Shown here piece after piece: positions 1 to 9,960 of a DNA stretch of 64,000 nt. The DNA comes from Toxorhynchites rutilus septentrionalis (Eukaryota > Arthropoda > Insecta > Diptera > Culicidae): contig NC_073745.1 of the NCBI RefSeq assembly GCF_029784135.1, positions 55,891,205 through 55,955,204 of the forward strand, given 5' to 3'. The notes beneath the pieces were generated by a model. It worked only from the letters and a program-made list of their open reading frames with translations, did not search any database and was not told where the DNA came from. How positions within the stretch are numbered: position 1 is the stretch's first letter; every line of letters begins with the position of its first letter. The position numbers and the translations under genes were made by a program.

Positions 1-720
1 CAGATTTGAAGGTTCGTTCCAAATTTCAGATCAATAAGTCAAGAAGAACGGGGTCAAATTTTTATTAATGTGGGGAAAACCTACAGACATACAAACAGGT
101 CAAGTTGAATGAAACCGTTTAAAAAAGTAATTGGTTGTTTTGTTACAGCGGCCATCTTGGATTTGAATTTTCCATAAATAGCTGGTTTTGAATTTGCATT
201 CCTCATGAACTATTGATTGGGTTTTGGAAAAAAAATATACATCGCCATTTTGTTGTGACGGCAATTTTAGATTTACATTCCTCATGTATAAATGTATTCT
301 ACTAGTCAAGTTATTTCATTTGATATCCATATTGACGGGGTTTTGAGAAAATATGTAATCCGCCATTTTGTGGTGATGACAATTTTTGATTTACATTTCT
401 CATGAATAACGGTGTTCTACTAGTCAAGCCCTTTCATTTGATACCCATATTGATGGGGTTTGGGAAAAACCTATATTTATGGGGGTTTGAGAAAATATGT
501 AATCTGCCATTTTGTAGCGGCCGCCATGTTGGATTTTTAAAATCATGAAATACACAGTTTCATAATGACTGAGATAAAAGTGTGTTCCAAATTTCAGATC
601 AACCGGTCAACAGGAATGGGTTCAAATTTCTATTAATATGGTACAGCGCTACAGACGAACATGTTACAAACATACAAATTACAGGGCAAGCTAAATAAAA
701 CCGTTTAAAAAACACAATTG
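1..720. repeat. Degenerate repeat array, units of about 115 bp
   Basis: Two longer blocks, near 25-120 and 590-715, resemble each other (both carry CCAAATTTCAGATCAA and AAACCGTTTAAAAAA). Between them lie at least two units of roughly 115 bp that repeat the words CGCCATTTTG, CTACTAGTCAAG and TTTCATTTGATA. There is no coding potential. This looks like a dispersed or tandem intergenic repeat cut by the window edge; the full unit cannot be defined here. Confidence 0.6.
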
Positions 721-1012
721 GTGTCGTAGCAAGTAGCATCATTATGTAGTCTGTGCTGTGAGCGCAATGAGTGATCTGCAGAATATAAATCTCATTGTTA
801 TTAGGAATTCTCTAATGAGGTGTACTCTAAATGTTCTTTAATTTTTTTTATTTATTTGTTTGAGAATTAGTTCGTTCTTCCAAACCAAAAATGAGTGCAT
901 TAGCCCTGCTGAAAGTGATGAAAGCGAAATGGATGGTGATGACGTCCGTCCGTCTGAGCTGTATTTTATCATGTAATAGAACTCTGTTAAAATATATAAT
1001 TTCGACAAAAAG

Positions 1013-1440
1013 CATATGGCATGGCGAAAAGAATGTCATAACGTTGTATTTTCGGACGAGAAGAAGTTCAATTTAGCTGGTCCTGATCGTTGGGATGATT
1101 TGTGGAAAGAACCCGAGGTCAAGCTGAGCCAAAACTTTGGAGGCGGTACACTCATGATTTGGGGTGGTTTTTCACGTCATGGAAAAATTACTACTTCAAT
1201 CGGGATGAACTCAAAAAAGTACGTGGAATTACTGGAAGACGTTCTGGTATTATCTACCGAGGATTTTATACCTGAAGACTTCACTTTTTAGCAAGACAAT
1301 GCAACCATCCATGTCAGTAAGGGAAGGATGCGATTTTTTTCGGAGGGAGCCATCAAGGTCTTGGACTGGCCAGCACGTAGTCCAGACCTAAATCCATATG
1401 AGAATTCAGAAACTAGAAGCTGCTGTGAGAGGATACTGGT
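1013..1440 (+). pseudogene. Tc1-like transposase relic (5' part)
   Basis: The reading frame contains the Tc1-family blocks FSDEKKFNLAGPD, then FGGGTLMIWGGF, then QDNATIHVSK and LDWPARSPDLNP. These are the central DDE catalytic-domain signatures of IS630/Tc1/mariner transposases. An in-frame stop (TAG at 1289-1291) sits just before the QDNA block. After the SPDLNPYEN motif the frame is lost, so this is a dead copy. No N-terminal DNA-binding part is recognisable upstream. The BEL-like LTR element starts directly after it, inside the relic, and the target sequence resumes at 9748. Confidence 0.85.
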
Positions 1441-2114
1441 TGAAAAATTTCTCTATTGAAAGAAAAATTTTAACGCTTTCGCGTGAGTTCTGTTACAATA
1501 CTAAAAAATTTATTCAAAAGTTTCACAATATATACATGGTTCCTTAAACTAAGATTGACGAGGAACATCTCCTCTCTCTCTCTTGAAAACCGATAACATA
1601 TCGGTTTCGTTTAGATCATCTACCTTCCTTGTCCCTTCTTCTAGCGTATGGTAACGTGCAGTCTGAGACGGCTGCACTACCCTAAGAAAATACCTTAAGT
1701 TTATAGCACCTCGTCGGTGCGCCTATCTTATTCTTGGATTTCCCCTTTCCATCCTTCGCTCTAAATAACATCCTTTTATTTTATTACACCCTGCTGGTGT
1801 ATCTGGCTGAGCGCAGCTAGGGATGGAAAAGGGTAATAAAAATGCATCCTAAATGATGCATGCATTAAATTGTTTACCGGACGCTCTTTAAATATTCGTC
1901 CATTCTGAATTTATGACCGGCAATAATTTCGAACTACAAGCGTTTTCTAGCCTAACAAAACACTTGAGCTCTTACATCTTTTAATTGCCTTACATTGGTC
2001 CTTTCTAAACGTTTCTATACCTCGCTTGGAGGTCTTTTCTAAATATAATCTCAAATATTGCTTATCTTATGGATCTGTAACTCGATCCGCGATAAGCCTC
2101 AGCTGTCCGTAACA
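1441..2114 (-). repeat. 3' LTR of the BEL-like element
   Basis: A 674-bp terminal repeat with the same limits as 9074-9747; no mismatch was seen on reading. On the plus strand it begins TGAAAAATTTC and ends CCGTAACA. Identity of the two LTRs implies recent insertion. Confidence 0.9.
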
Positions 2115-3906
2115 TTCCGGACTCCGTAAATCTACTACATAGATTTACCAAATTCTTCAGTATTATCATTCTTTTCTACATTTTAATTTAAATTTTTGAT
2201 AGTCGTTCTACATGTTCTAAATCATATACATTTGCTTGAACATATTTCCATCTGTAGCTGTATCGCTTTATTCTGTGTTTTATTGTGTGATTTGATTTCA
2301 CTCACATTATTATCTTTTCCTTACACTTACACTTACAAGTTTATACTAGAAAACATAACTTATTATTTGTTTTATTAATAATAGTATTTTTTGTTTCATT
2401 TTTATTCTGCATACAGTTATGCAAACTAATCGTAAACATTCGTAAATTTCGAATAATTGCTCTCACTAGTAATTTGATATAACCGTTAATTATATAAACT
2501 AACTTCAAGTTTCTTTTTGGAAAATTATTCATTGAGGTTCAGTGTTATATAATATTTTCCATTAAAGGAAATGCAAATTACATTTTCTTTTCTCTTATAA
2601 GATTTTCTTTCATCAAACACAACGTTCCATTTTAATGCTAAGTTATCTCGTTGCCAAGAAAGGAATCTTGAATCCAACATCCCTTTGCTAGTTGTCTTGT
2701 TACATTGCTGATATTGTTTTTCTCAAAACATCCTTTTGAAATAATTAGTCAATGTGCTAATCTTTTGGTAGTACAATTACCGTTCCTTCAGCAAGTATTA
2801 ACATTAAAGTTTGTCTCTGAATACTAAATCCAATTTTAAAGCCTCAGTTCTCATGTAACTGTTCCGACTAATCATATAATACGACTGATCGTAGCTCACA
2901 TAAACTTTTTCAAGTCGTTTTCTTTATGCATGCAACTCATGCTCTCATAGTGTGATATACTTTGAAATACATTTAAAAATTTCATTCAATTTTTTTTCCT
3001 GTTACTTGTATTCAAATAACTCATAATGTCATCTACATTGTATAGTTAACCATCTCCAATCTTTCCCTCAGTTAAGACTGGAAGCTATGCTTTTAATATT
3101 CATTTGAATAATGCATTGATCATATTCTCAGCAACTCACATGCTGAGCTTCGCAAACCACTTGTTTAAAAAATCTTTCTTCAGCATCTCACATGCTGTAT
3201 TTCATCAACCGACTTACTGGTGATGTTGTTACTCTCAGCAATCCACTTGCTGAGTTTTAAGCAATTCACTTGCTTAAAAAAGAAACTTTTGGTTTTGACC
3301 CCTTCAGCAAATCACTTGCTGAAGGTTAAGCAATCCTCTTGCTAACAAATCAGTCTTCCAAATTCTTCATAGCTGTATTTTTAATTTTGACGTAGGAATA
3401 CGTCTAACCGGAATATATAGGGGGTGAAATGGAAATCTAGGCACTGAACAAGTAGGAAAAAATGCAAGATTTGGAACGCTTATAACTCGAGCATTTCTCA
3501 ATAGATCGCAAAGGTTTTTGCATCAATTGATAGGAAATATATCTACGCATCTATCATAACGAATAACATTTCATTTTTCTTAAGATAAATAACTGAATAA
3601 TTGTGAAATATCAAGCATTGTCAAAATGCACTATGTGCCCATTTTTGATTGGTCCATTTTGTGCTCCTCAAATCGTACCGACCAAAACGGGCAACCAGAG
3701 CAGCAGCGAAATAGAATGAAGCACGATTGGAAAGGAAAAAGAAAAAAATGAACGAAACATTGGTCGCAGTCTCACACATGCGTAATTCTTGAGCCAGCCA
3801 GTCAGCTTAAAAATCCCCGCTCCGCTGCCGTAACGATCATTCTCATTCAAACCGTACACCACATCGGTTCGCATCACAACACATCAACAAACCAATCCAA
3901 GCAGTC

Positions 3907-4001
3907 ATGTCTGGACATGGTAAAGGAGGAAAAGTGAAGGGAAAGGCGAAGTGATCGAGTTAGCTGGCAAAGCTGCTCGCGACGATAAGAAAACCCGCAT
4001 T
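3907..4001 (+). pseudogene. Histone H2A pseudogene fragment
   Basis: The reading begins MSGHGKGGKVKGKAK, which matches the H2A amino-terminal tail, and stops at TGA (3952-3954). Two bases later another reading gives ELAGKAARDDKKTRI, the H2A segment that lies about 70-80 residues further on in the intact histone. The histone fold between is deleted. A histone-type 3' stem-loop follows at 4238-4253, so coding and 3'-processing signals were captured together. It cannot make a histone. It is flanked by about 500 bp of upstream sequence shared with the copy at 36702. Confidence 0.85.
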
Positions 4002-4237
4002 CGGAACAGAACACATTCGGTTCGGTGGACATCAAGACAACAGGCAGTTGCAGCGAGTGGCGAATTGCAAACGCAATCGCAAAACGGCAGCAGGTAGCAG
4101 AAGAAGAAAGTTTGTTCTTCATACAATCTGCTTTGGTGGCAAATCCAGAAGAAGGCGGCATCGAGGGCGTTCGAAATGTTTTTTTTTCAAAGTCACGAGT
4201 ACTAAGTTTTCTAAATTGGAACCATTCCATAAAACAC

Positions 4238-4253
4238 GGCGCTTATCAGGGCC
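4238..4253 (+). promoter_or_regulatory. Histone mRNA 3' stem-loop (degenerate)
   Basis: GGCGCTTATCAGGGCC: a histone-type stem with the loop changed from TTTC to TATC. It lies about 240 bp after the H2A relic and corresponds to 37559-37574 in the other copy, where the loop is intact. Confidence 0.65.
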
Positions 4254-4470
4254 ATTAAACCTTTCAAAAAGAGTTTACGAAATACAGTTCAATGCTTTCT
4301 AAAATAATATCCAAAATAATAATAAAACACAAATTGATTTTTTCATAATTTGTTTGCCAGGATATGATGAGTATGTGAATTTGGAAGTTGTTCTGAGCTT
4401 ATTGATTGTTGGGGACTTTCCTGATTATTCAATTTTCACCAATTCTTAAATTGTTTCCAGATTGAAAGTA

Positions 4471-4696
4471 CAGTAATTTACAATTAATTCGACATTTAGC
4501 TAATTGGACGGACCTGTAATGCGACATATTTAGTTGGACATTTTTGTAAACATAGAGTTCGGGGTCCAAATTATGACCCCACATTAAAAGTCGACACTGT
4601 ACCACTGTCATCGCAAATGTTCAATTACAGGTTAAAATCGCCTCCAATGCGACACTGAGTGGTGCTTCGGCACGTCGCATTAAATGTAATTTACTG
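4471..4696. mobile_element. TA-flanked MITE (CAGTAATTTACA ends)
   Basis: Terminal inverted repeats CAGTAATTTACA and TGTAATTTACTG bound 226 bp and are flanked by TA on both sides, as expected for a Tc1/mariner-type target duplication. No coding capacity. A 215-bp relative sits at the homologous position of the second histone-carrying copy (37766-37980), so this insertion predates the split of the two copies. Confidence 0.75.
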
Positions 4697-4853
4697 TACA
4701 ACATGTCACAAGCTGGATGGGAGGAAATTTTCCAACTGTGAAAGCTGTGGCGAGTGGCAAACGCAATCGCTAAACAGAAAGGTTTAGCCGAACAAGATGG
4801 GGATATCGAGTGATAACAAAACAATAAACTCTTTAGATTGAAGATAATTTTGT

Positions 4854-4934
4854 GATCCTGAAAAGGACCCTTTTTAGACTGCATGTGAATCCAACGAGCG
4901 AACAAATCGTAATGAATGTATTTTTTTGCCATCG
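4854..4934 (-). pseudogene. Possible H2B fragment with 3' stem-loop
   Basis: On the minus strand a reading starting ATGGC runs AMAKKYIHY, reminiscent of the H2B carboxyl end AVTKYTSSK. It is followed by a histone-like stem-loop GGTCCTTTTCAGGATC (4854-4869). The same arrangement recurs at 38138-38216, immediately divergent from an H2A relic. Arthropod H2A and H2B are commonly divergently paired, which supports the reading. The coding similarity alone is short and weak. Confidence 0.4.
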
Positions 4935-5045
4935 CTGCCTTTTAATGCTCATTCGTTCGTCTCATTGGACTCGACCCTTTGACTGAGTCTGCCGATTTGT
5001 CTCTATCCTGTGAGCGTGTACCGCTAAAGTACAAAACGCGCGCTG
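4935..5045. promoter_or_regulatory. Relic of a divergent H2B/H2A promoter
   Basis: Homologous to 38217-38330, which separates a minus-strand H2B-like end from a plus-strand H2A relic. Here the TATA-like word reads AGTACAAAACG, so the box is damaged, and the H2A body to its right is missing. Inferred by comparison with the other copy. Confidence 0.4.
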
Positions 5046-5234
5046 ATGACCACCTATGCATTCCCTATCACAGCCATCATTTTGATTGTACGATATGTGC
5101 ATACGCCAAAAGATGCCCGGCGTTGAACATTTAATAAGTACAAAGCCTCCAGGAAAAAATCAAGAATCAACTATGAGATAGTGAGAAAAAATTGAGAAAG
5201 TTTGTATAAAAAAAAGCAAAAACACAACACTAAA

Positions 5235-5250
5235 GGTTCTTTTCAGAACC
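5235..5250 (+). promoter_or_regulatory. Histone mRNA 3' stem-loop
   Basis: GGTTCTTTTCAGAACC is a perfect 6-bp stem with the loop TTTC, the binding element for stem-loop-binding protein in replication-dependent histone mRNAs. The same 16 bases occur at 38800-38815 downstream of an H2A relic. Confidence 0.8.
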
Positions 5251-6277
5251 CCCAACATGTTCATAAAGAGTAAACAGAAAACTAATCCATTTTTCAGGTA
5301 GATAGGTAGGTATTCACGTAGGAGAAGAAAATAAAACAATATATTTAAAATATATATTTAGCAAAAGCTGTCCCCTTTGTATAGTCCTACGTCACTCCGG
5401 TTATGTCCCCGACATTACCCACCCGTCTTTTTTCTACCATCAACTAATTTACAGTTGATATCGCTCCTTTCAGCAATTCACTTACTGAGCTTTGAGCCAA
5501 TCATTCGTATAGAAACTGGCTTCAGCATATCACTTGCTGCGCCATAATTTTTTCTTTAGTGGTCAATGTATATTTTTCAGCAGAATACTTGCTATACTTT
5601 TAACCCATCAGAGTAATGTTTTGAGCATTCCAAATGCTTGACGCTTGACCGGACAGTCTCTTCAATTTTGCTCTAATTGATATTTTGGACCTTACAAGTT
5701 ATCATTTTCTTGGGTCCATTTTATAACGAAACAATTGTATCTTAAATTGTATTAAAGTCTTTCAGCAGCTCACTTGCTGAACTTCAAGCAAATCATTTGC
5801 CTAAAAATATTTTTCTAATTAATTCAGTTAACAGTTTTGTTAAATTTCCATTTTAAGATTTTCGTCTTCATATTTTATCAAGCTTAAGATTTTCTATACT
5901 TTATATAGATATAAAGAATATCAACATATTACAAACGTTGAAAAACAAACTTTCCAACCTCTATATTAGAGAGTTTATAGTTTTGATCTACGGTAATAAT
6001 TTCCCTATCTGGGCCATAATTTTGCAAATTGCGGAAACATATAATGAAAGAATCCGAACTCATATCTTGCGCTAACTCAAGATGTATTGCTCTCGTTGTC
6101 ATACAGGTAAATAGACGCCCCTAATACTTAGGAAACAGTCTTCTAAAGATTTGAAAGATATTCAGAGCCATAATTTTCAATTATAAGTAGTCCTATTTTA
6201 TACGAATCTATGGCTTTTAACTATAACGATCGCATTATTTTATATGTGTCGCCCTATGACTAAATATTGTCAACATG

Positions 6278-7864
6278 TCACAAATTTTGCAAAATAGAAT
6301 ATTCTTCATCATATTTCGTTAATGATGGTACAATAGTGTAACTCGTGGTTACAGTGTGGAAGTCGTTTTTGATACGACGTCGAGGATACTGGTAATCTGG
6401 GGTACAGTATTTATCGAGATTTCCAATACTATAATTATCGACTGAATATGATTTTCTATTGTTGGAATTATTTCTCCTTGGAAGAAATGAAGATTCATTT
6501 ATAAACAATTCCTTTGGTGTTATTTCTGGCGCTACCTTCCTCGGAGGCTCAATAACACAAATCTCTATATTTGTTGAGTTTTCAAATTGTATGTTAGCAT
6601 CTTGTGATGAATCATCCATCTTGATGATAACACTTTTGGTTTTACATTGGCTCCCAATTTTTGGGATGAACTTTGCACTTCTAAGGAATTTTTTAAAACC
6701 TTTACGCCAGGCTTTCGTCTTCAAATAAAATTTTGCTAATATTTTTGTTCTATTTCTGAGGACTACTTCCTCTACTGCTACAGGTGGTTCTATTTCTTCA
6801 AACCGTTTTTCAGTTGGGTATTTTATTTTCTGTTCAACAATCACTGTTGCAACAGAATTCTTAATTAATCCAGTAGCTGGCCTTTCCCATTCTGGATCTT
6901 GAAGGTTGATAGATAGTTTTTCTATCTTAAAATTTTTAGTGTTTCCATTATTGGAATCCGCTATTTCTTTATTTGCAGATATCTCATCCGCCCTGACTTC
7001 ATGCATCACGCATGGTTTTTTCTTTTCCGCCATAATTCCTCTATCTGTGGAGGTTTTCGTATTTTCTTCTATCACAGCCCATACATCTGTGATGATACCC
7101 GTTTTGCCTATTGCGGGCAAACTATTCTCATAATCAGATTCGCGTTTTGCGACTGATATGGTTTTAAATGGCTCTTTCCTCACTGGGAATGAGCAGCCAT
7201 CTTCACCGCTCTGAGGACTAACATCTCCTAGTTTTTCATTCATTTCAACTTGTATCACTTCAAGTTTGTCTTCATCATCTGAATCTTCTGACTCAGATGA
7301 ATTGTCATTTTTCCTCCTCATATACCTAGCCAACTTAGGGTTCCACGGAGGAGGTGCAATTAATCTGGTTACTTTAGATGATTCAAATACTTTGTCATCT
7401 GAATCATTACCTTTCCTCCTGCAATCAACTAGATCAGGATTCCAAGGAGGAGGCATTTTTAATTGATGGCATTCCTCTGAGTTTCTAAACTCAGATTCAG
7501 AATTGCCATTTACTCGCCTATGCAATTCACTAATTGCCCTAAATGGAGGCGGCTTGGTTGGCATATCCTCCTTATAATAATTTCCCCACCCACTAGGATA
7601 TATGCTAGTAGCGAGTATTCCTATTAAGTCACTTATTCGCACTTTCTTCGAATAATTATATTCTAGATCTGTGCATTTGACACAGATCCACCGATCACCC
7701 GTTAGAGGGGCTTGCTTTAGATTAGTGCAACTCAAGTGGAACCATCGCTCACACTCGCAACAATAAATCATCTGTTCCTCATCAGACTCGTGACATAGGT
7801 GACAGTGACCCTTCACATTACGTGTGAAGTATTTAGTGGTAATCATCTTGTATGTGTTTTCCAT
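6278..7864 (-). CDS. PHD-finger gag-like protein of the BEL-like element
   Basis: An open frame of 528 residues. Residues about 18-62 form a C4HC3 PHD zinc finger (CHLCHESDEEQ, then a CCECERWFHLSC block, then WICVKC). PHD fingers bind histone H3 tails in many proteins; here the finger may guide the particle or its integration, which is inference. The rest is charged and low in recognisable domains. Around residues 130-200 it has repeated PPPWNP-type motifs and an acidic serine-rich stretch, with basic segments near residues 375-410 and 450-500. No CCHC knuckle is seen. The ATG at 7864 gives the longest frame and precedes the finger. It lies between the tandem-repeat leader and the 3' half of the element, so it is taken as the element's gag-like protein. 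Confidence 0.75.
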   Translation of the reverse strand: MENTYKMITTKYFTRNVKGHCHLCHESDEEQMIYCCECERWFHLSCTNLKQAPLTGDRWICVKCTDLEYNYSKKVRISDLIGILATSIYPSGWGNYYKEDMPTKPPPFRAISELHRRVNGNSESEFRNSEECHQLKMPPPWNPDLVDCRRKGNDSDDKVFESSKVTRLIAPPPWNPKLARYMRRKNDNSSESEDSDDEDKLEVIQVEMNEKLGDVSPQSGEDGCSFPVRKEPFKTISVAKRESDYENSLPAIGKTGIITDVWAVIEENTKTSTDRGIMAEKKKPCVMHEVRADEISANKEIADSNNGNTKNFKIEKLSINLQDPEWERPATGLIKNSVATVIVEQKIKYPTEKRFEEIEPPVAVEEVVLRNRTKILAKFYLKTKAWRKGFKKFLRSAKFIPKIGSQCKTKSVIIKMDDSSQDANIQFENSTNIEICVIEPPRKVAPEITPKELFINESSFLPRRNNSNNRKSYSVDNYSIGNLDKYCTPDYQYPRRRIKNDFHTVTTSYTIVPSLTKYDEEYSILQNL

Positions 7865-8015
7865 ATTCCTACTAATTTTATTGTTTATAATTTAATGTTG
7901 GCTCACTTGGCCGTACGAATTTATTCCTTTATCATTTCTTTGCTCTCTTGGCCACTATTTTAAAAACTCCCATGGTTGCTATCGCAACCCCTATAATTTT
8001 TAAGATAGATTAATT

Positions 8016-8405
8016 CTATACCTGTTTTTCGATTAACTCATCTGGTGCTGGGATACTACTGCTGCTGCTGGTGCCGACTGGTTCTTGAGTGGTCCAAACC
8101 TTCTGGCTCGGATTGTTCTTGTCACTTCTGATAGTGCCAATGCTGGTGCTGCTGCATCTAATGCCACCGCTTGCTTCTGGTTCCGCTGGTTGACAGTTCC
8201 TGGTATCTCTAGCGATGGTCTCTCCGATTGTGCCGAGGATACTGCTGCTACCTCTTGCTTCTAACTCCACGACCACGTGCTGCTGCGGCAGTTGGTCATA
8301 TTTATAATAACTGCCTTCTGGTACTTGAATTAACATATATTTATGTGTGTATATAGCATCCACTGCTTTAGTAAAGTTCGCGAAACGAATACACTCTTTA
8401 GGCAT
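8016..8405 (-). CDS. Small ORF of the BEL-like leader, function unknown
   Basis: 129 residues, beginning in the last copies of the 46-bp tandem repeat and ending 151 bp before the PHD-finger ORF. The middle and end are rich in serine, proline, glutamate and glutamine, with simple-sequence character (CTG/CAG-type codons). No domain was recognised. It may be an upstream ORF or an out-of-frame gag segment; the coding status is uncertain. Confidence 0.35.
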   Translation of the reverse strand: MPKECIRFANFTKAVDAIYTHKYMLIQVPEGSYYKYDQLPQQHVVVELEARGSSSILGTIGETIARDTRNCQPAEPEASGGIRCSSTSIGTIRSDKNNPSQKVWTTQEPVGTSSSSSIPAPDELIEKQV

Positions 8406-8935
8406 CCACTGCCTTAGGAAAGTTCGCGAAAAGAATACACTCTTTAGGCATCCACTGCCTTAGGAAAGTTCGCGAAAATAATACACTCTTTAGGCATCCA
8501 CTGCCTTAGGAAAGTTCGCGAAAATAATACACTCTTTAGGCATCCACTGCCTTAGGAAAGTTCGCGAAAATAATACACTCTTTAGGCATCCACTGCCTTA
8601 GGAAAGTTCGTGAAAATAATACACTCTTTAGGCATCCACTGCCTTAGGAAAATTCGCGAAAATAATACACTCTTTAGGCATCCACTGCCTTTAGGAAAGT
8701 TCGCGAAAATAATACACTCTTTAGGCATCCACTGCCTTAGGAAAGTTCGTGAAAATAATACACTCTTTAGGCATCCACTGCCTTAGGAAAATTCGCGAAA
8801 ATAATAAACTCTTTAGGCATCCACTGCCTTAGGAAAATTCGCGAAACGAATACACTTTTTAGGCATCCACTGCCTTTTGATAAAATTCACGAAAGAAATG
8901 CACTTTTTAGGCATCCACTGCCTTTGAGAATTCAC
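8350..8935. repeat. 46-bp tandem repeat in the BEL-like leader
   Basis: About twelve units with a period of 46 bp, each carrying GGCATCCACTGCCTTAGG and TTCGCGAAAATAATACACTC. The central copies are nearly identical and the copies toward 8870-9000 decay progressively. The array lies just inside the 5' LTR (minus-strand reading), in the untranslated leader, where packaging signals or spacer arrays are often found. GGCATCCACTGCC itself is a near-palindrome. Confidence 0.9.
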
Positions 8936-9054
8936 AAATTCACACTTCTCGCATTCACTGCTGAGAAGATTTCACGAACATCACCTCTGGCATCCACTGC
9001 CGAGAAGAGTTCGCAAATTAACACATTTTGTACTTAAATAAAAGGAAAAACTTG

Positions 9055-9073
9055 CTCCTCTCTGGAGCCACCA
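9055..9073 (-). promoter_or_regulatory. Primer-binding site of the BEL-like element
   Basis: Directly inside the 5' LTR the minus strand reads TGGTGGCTCCAGAGAGGAG. The initial TGG pairs with the CCA tail of a tRNA, as expected. The tRNA species was not identified. Confidence 0.6.
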
Positions 9074-9747
9074 TGAAAAATTTCTCTATTGAAAGAAAAA
9101 TTTTAACGCTTTCGCGTGAGTTCTGTTACAATACTAAAAAATTTATTCAAAAGTTTCACAATATATACATGGTTCCTTAAACTAAGATTGACGAGGAACA
9201 TCTCCTCTCTCTCTCTTGAAAACCGATAACATATCGGTTTCGTTTAGATCATCTACCTTCCTTGTCCCTTCTTCTAGCGTATGGTAACGTGCAGTCTGAG
9301 ACGGCTGCACTACCCTAAGAAAATACCTTAAGTTTATAGCACCTCGTCGGTGCGCCTATCTTATTCTTGGATTTCCCCTTTCCATCCTTCGCTCTAAATA
9401 ACATCCTTTTATTTTATTACACCCTGCTGGTGTATCTGGCTGAGCGCAGCTAGGGATGGAAAAGGGTAATAAAAATGCATCCTAAATGATGCATGCATTA
9501 AATTGTTTACCGGACGCTCTTTAAATATTCGTCCATTCTGAATTTATGACCGGCAATAATTTCGAACTACAAGCGTTTTCTAGCCTAACAAAACACTTGA
9601 GCTCTTACATCTTTTAATTGCCTTACATTGGTCCTTTCTAAACGTTTCTATACCTCGCTTGGAGGTCTTTTCTAAATATAATCTCAAATATTGCTTATCT
9701 TATGGATCTGTAACTCGATCCGCGATAAGCCTCAGCTGTCCGTAACA
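9074..9747 (-). repeat. 5' LTR of the BEL-like element
   Basis: A 674-bp repeat that reads as identical to 1441-2114. It should carry the element's promoter and polyadenylation signal; it is followed on the plus strand by the CTGGT duplication. Confidence 0.9.
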
Positions 9748-9752
9748 CTGGT

Positions 9753-9960
9753 AGTCCATCGCTGCTGCAACGTTTGAAAATCTCTCCCAGCCGAACAGAA
9801 TTTTCTAAACTATTTACAAGAACGAAAAGAAAATTAAATGTCCAAAATATTATCTAAATTATTGTTTTATTTTGTTTCAATTATTGTTTGTTGTCTAATG
9901 AAGCACTGAAATGAGGCACCGCGTTTAAACGAATGTCCCACACTGTATCAACATGGGACA
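9753..9960 (+). pseudogene. Tc1-like transposase relic (3' part)
   Basis: The sequence resumes the Tc1-like relic broken at 1440 and contains stops and no usable frame. AGTCCATCGCTGCTGCAACG is compatible with the carboxyl-terminal region of Tc1 transposases. Its recognition rests mainly on position, being what remains when the LTR element and one CTGGT are removed. Confidence 0.5.

Larger units (their letters stand above)
3388..5427 (+). mobile_element. Histone-carrying palindrome/hairpin element, copy A
   Basis: The left end is TGACGTAGGAATACGTC directly after a T-run. The right end is TAGTCCTACGTCA (5382-5394), then a hairpin (GGTTATGTC/GACATTACC) and a T-run. Copy A shares its left 480 bp, much of its centre and its right end with the copy at 36702-38992. 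It holds an H2A relic, three histone-type 3' stem-loops (4238 and 5235 on plus, 4854 on minus), a possible H2B end and a TA-flanked MITE. There is no transposase. The element is nested in a BEL-like element whose LTRs look identical. Confidence 0.75.
3126..5803. repeat. Interrupted array of short GCAA/TTGC palindromes
   Basis: About eleven copies of an imperfect palindrome of the form TCAGCAAnTCACTTGCTGA occur at roughly 20-60 bp spacing. One block lies at about 3126-3346 and a second at about 5470-5803. The histone-carrying element at 3388-5427 separates the two blocks and appears to have inserted into the array. The units are non-coding. They lie in the BEL-like element between its gag-like ORF and its 3' LTR, where pol would be expected. 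Confidence 0.7.
1441..9747 (-). mobile_element. BEL/Pao-like non-autonomous LTR retrotransposon
   Basis: Two direct repeats of 674 bp (1441-2114 and 9074-9747) start with TG, end with CA and read as identical by eye. They are flanked by the 5-bp target duplication CTGGT (1436-1440 and 9748-9752). The internal genes read on the minus strand, so the right LTR is the 5' LTR. In minus-strand order come a primer-binding site starting TGG at the LTR edge, a 46-bp tandem-repeat leader, a small ORF, a 528-residue PHD-finger ORF, and a long non-coding stretch with a palindrome array. No protease, reverse transcriptase, RNase H or integrase is visible, so it must depend on a partner in trans. BEL/Pao assignment rests on the 5-bp duplication and on my recollection that mosquito BEL-like elements carry PHD-finger gag proteins. 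A histone-carrying element (3388-5427) is nested inside. Confidence 0.85.

Noticed and set aside
8350..8935. CRISPR-like array
   Set aside because: The 46-bp units are contiguous, without unique spacers, and lie in an LTR element leader of an animal genome.
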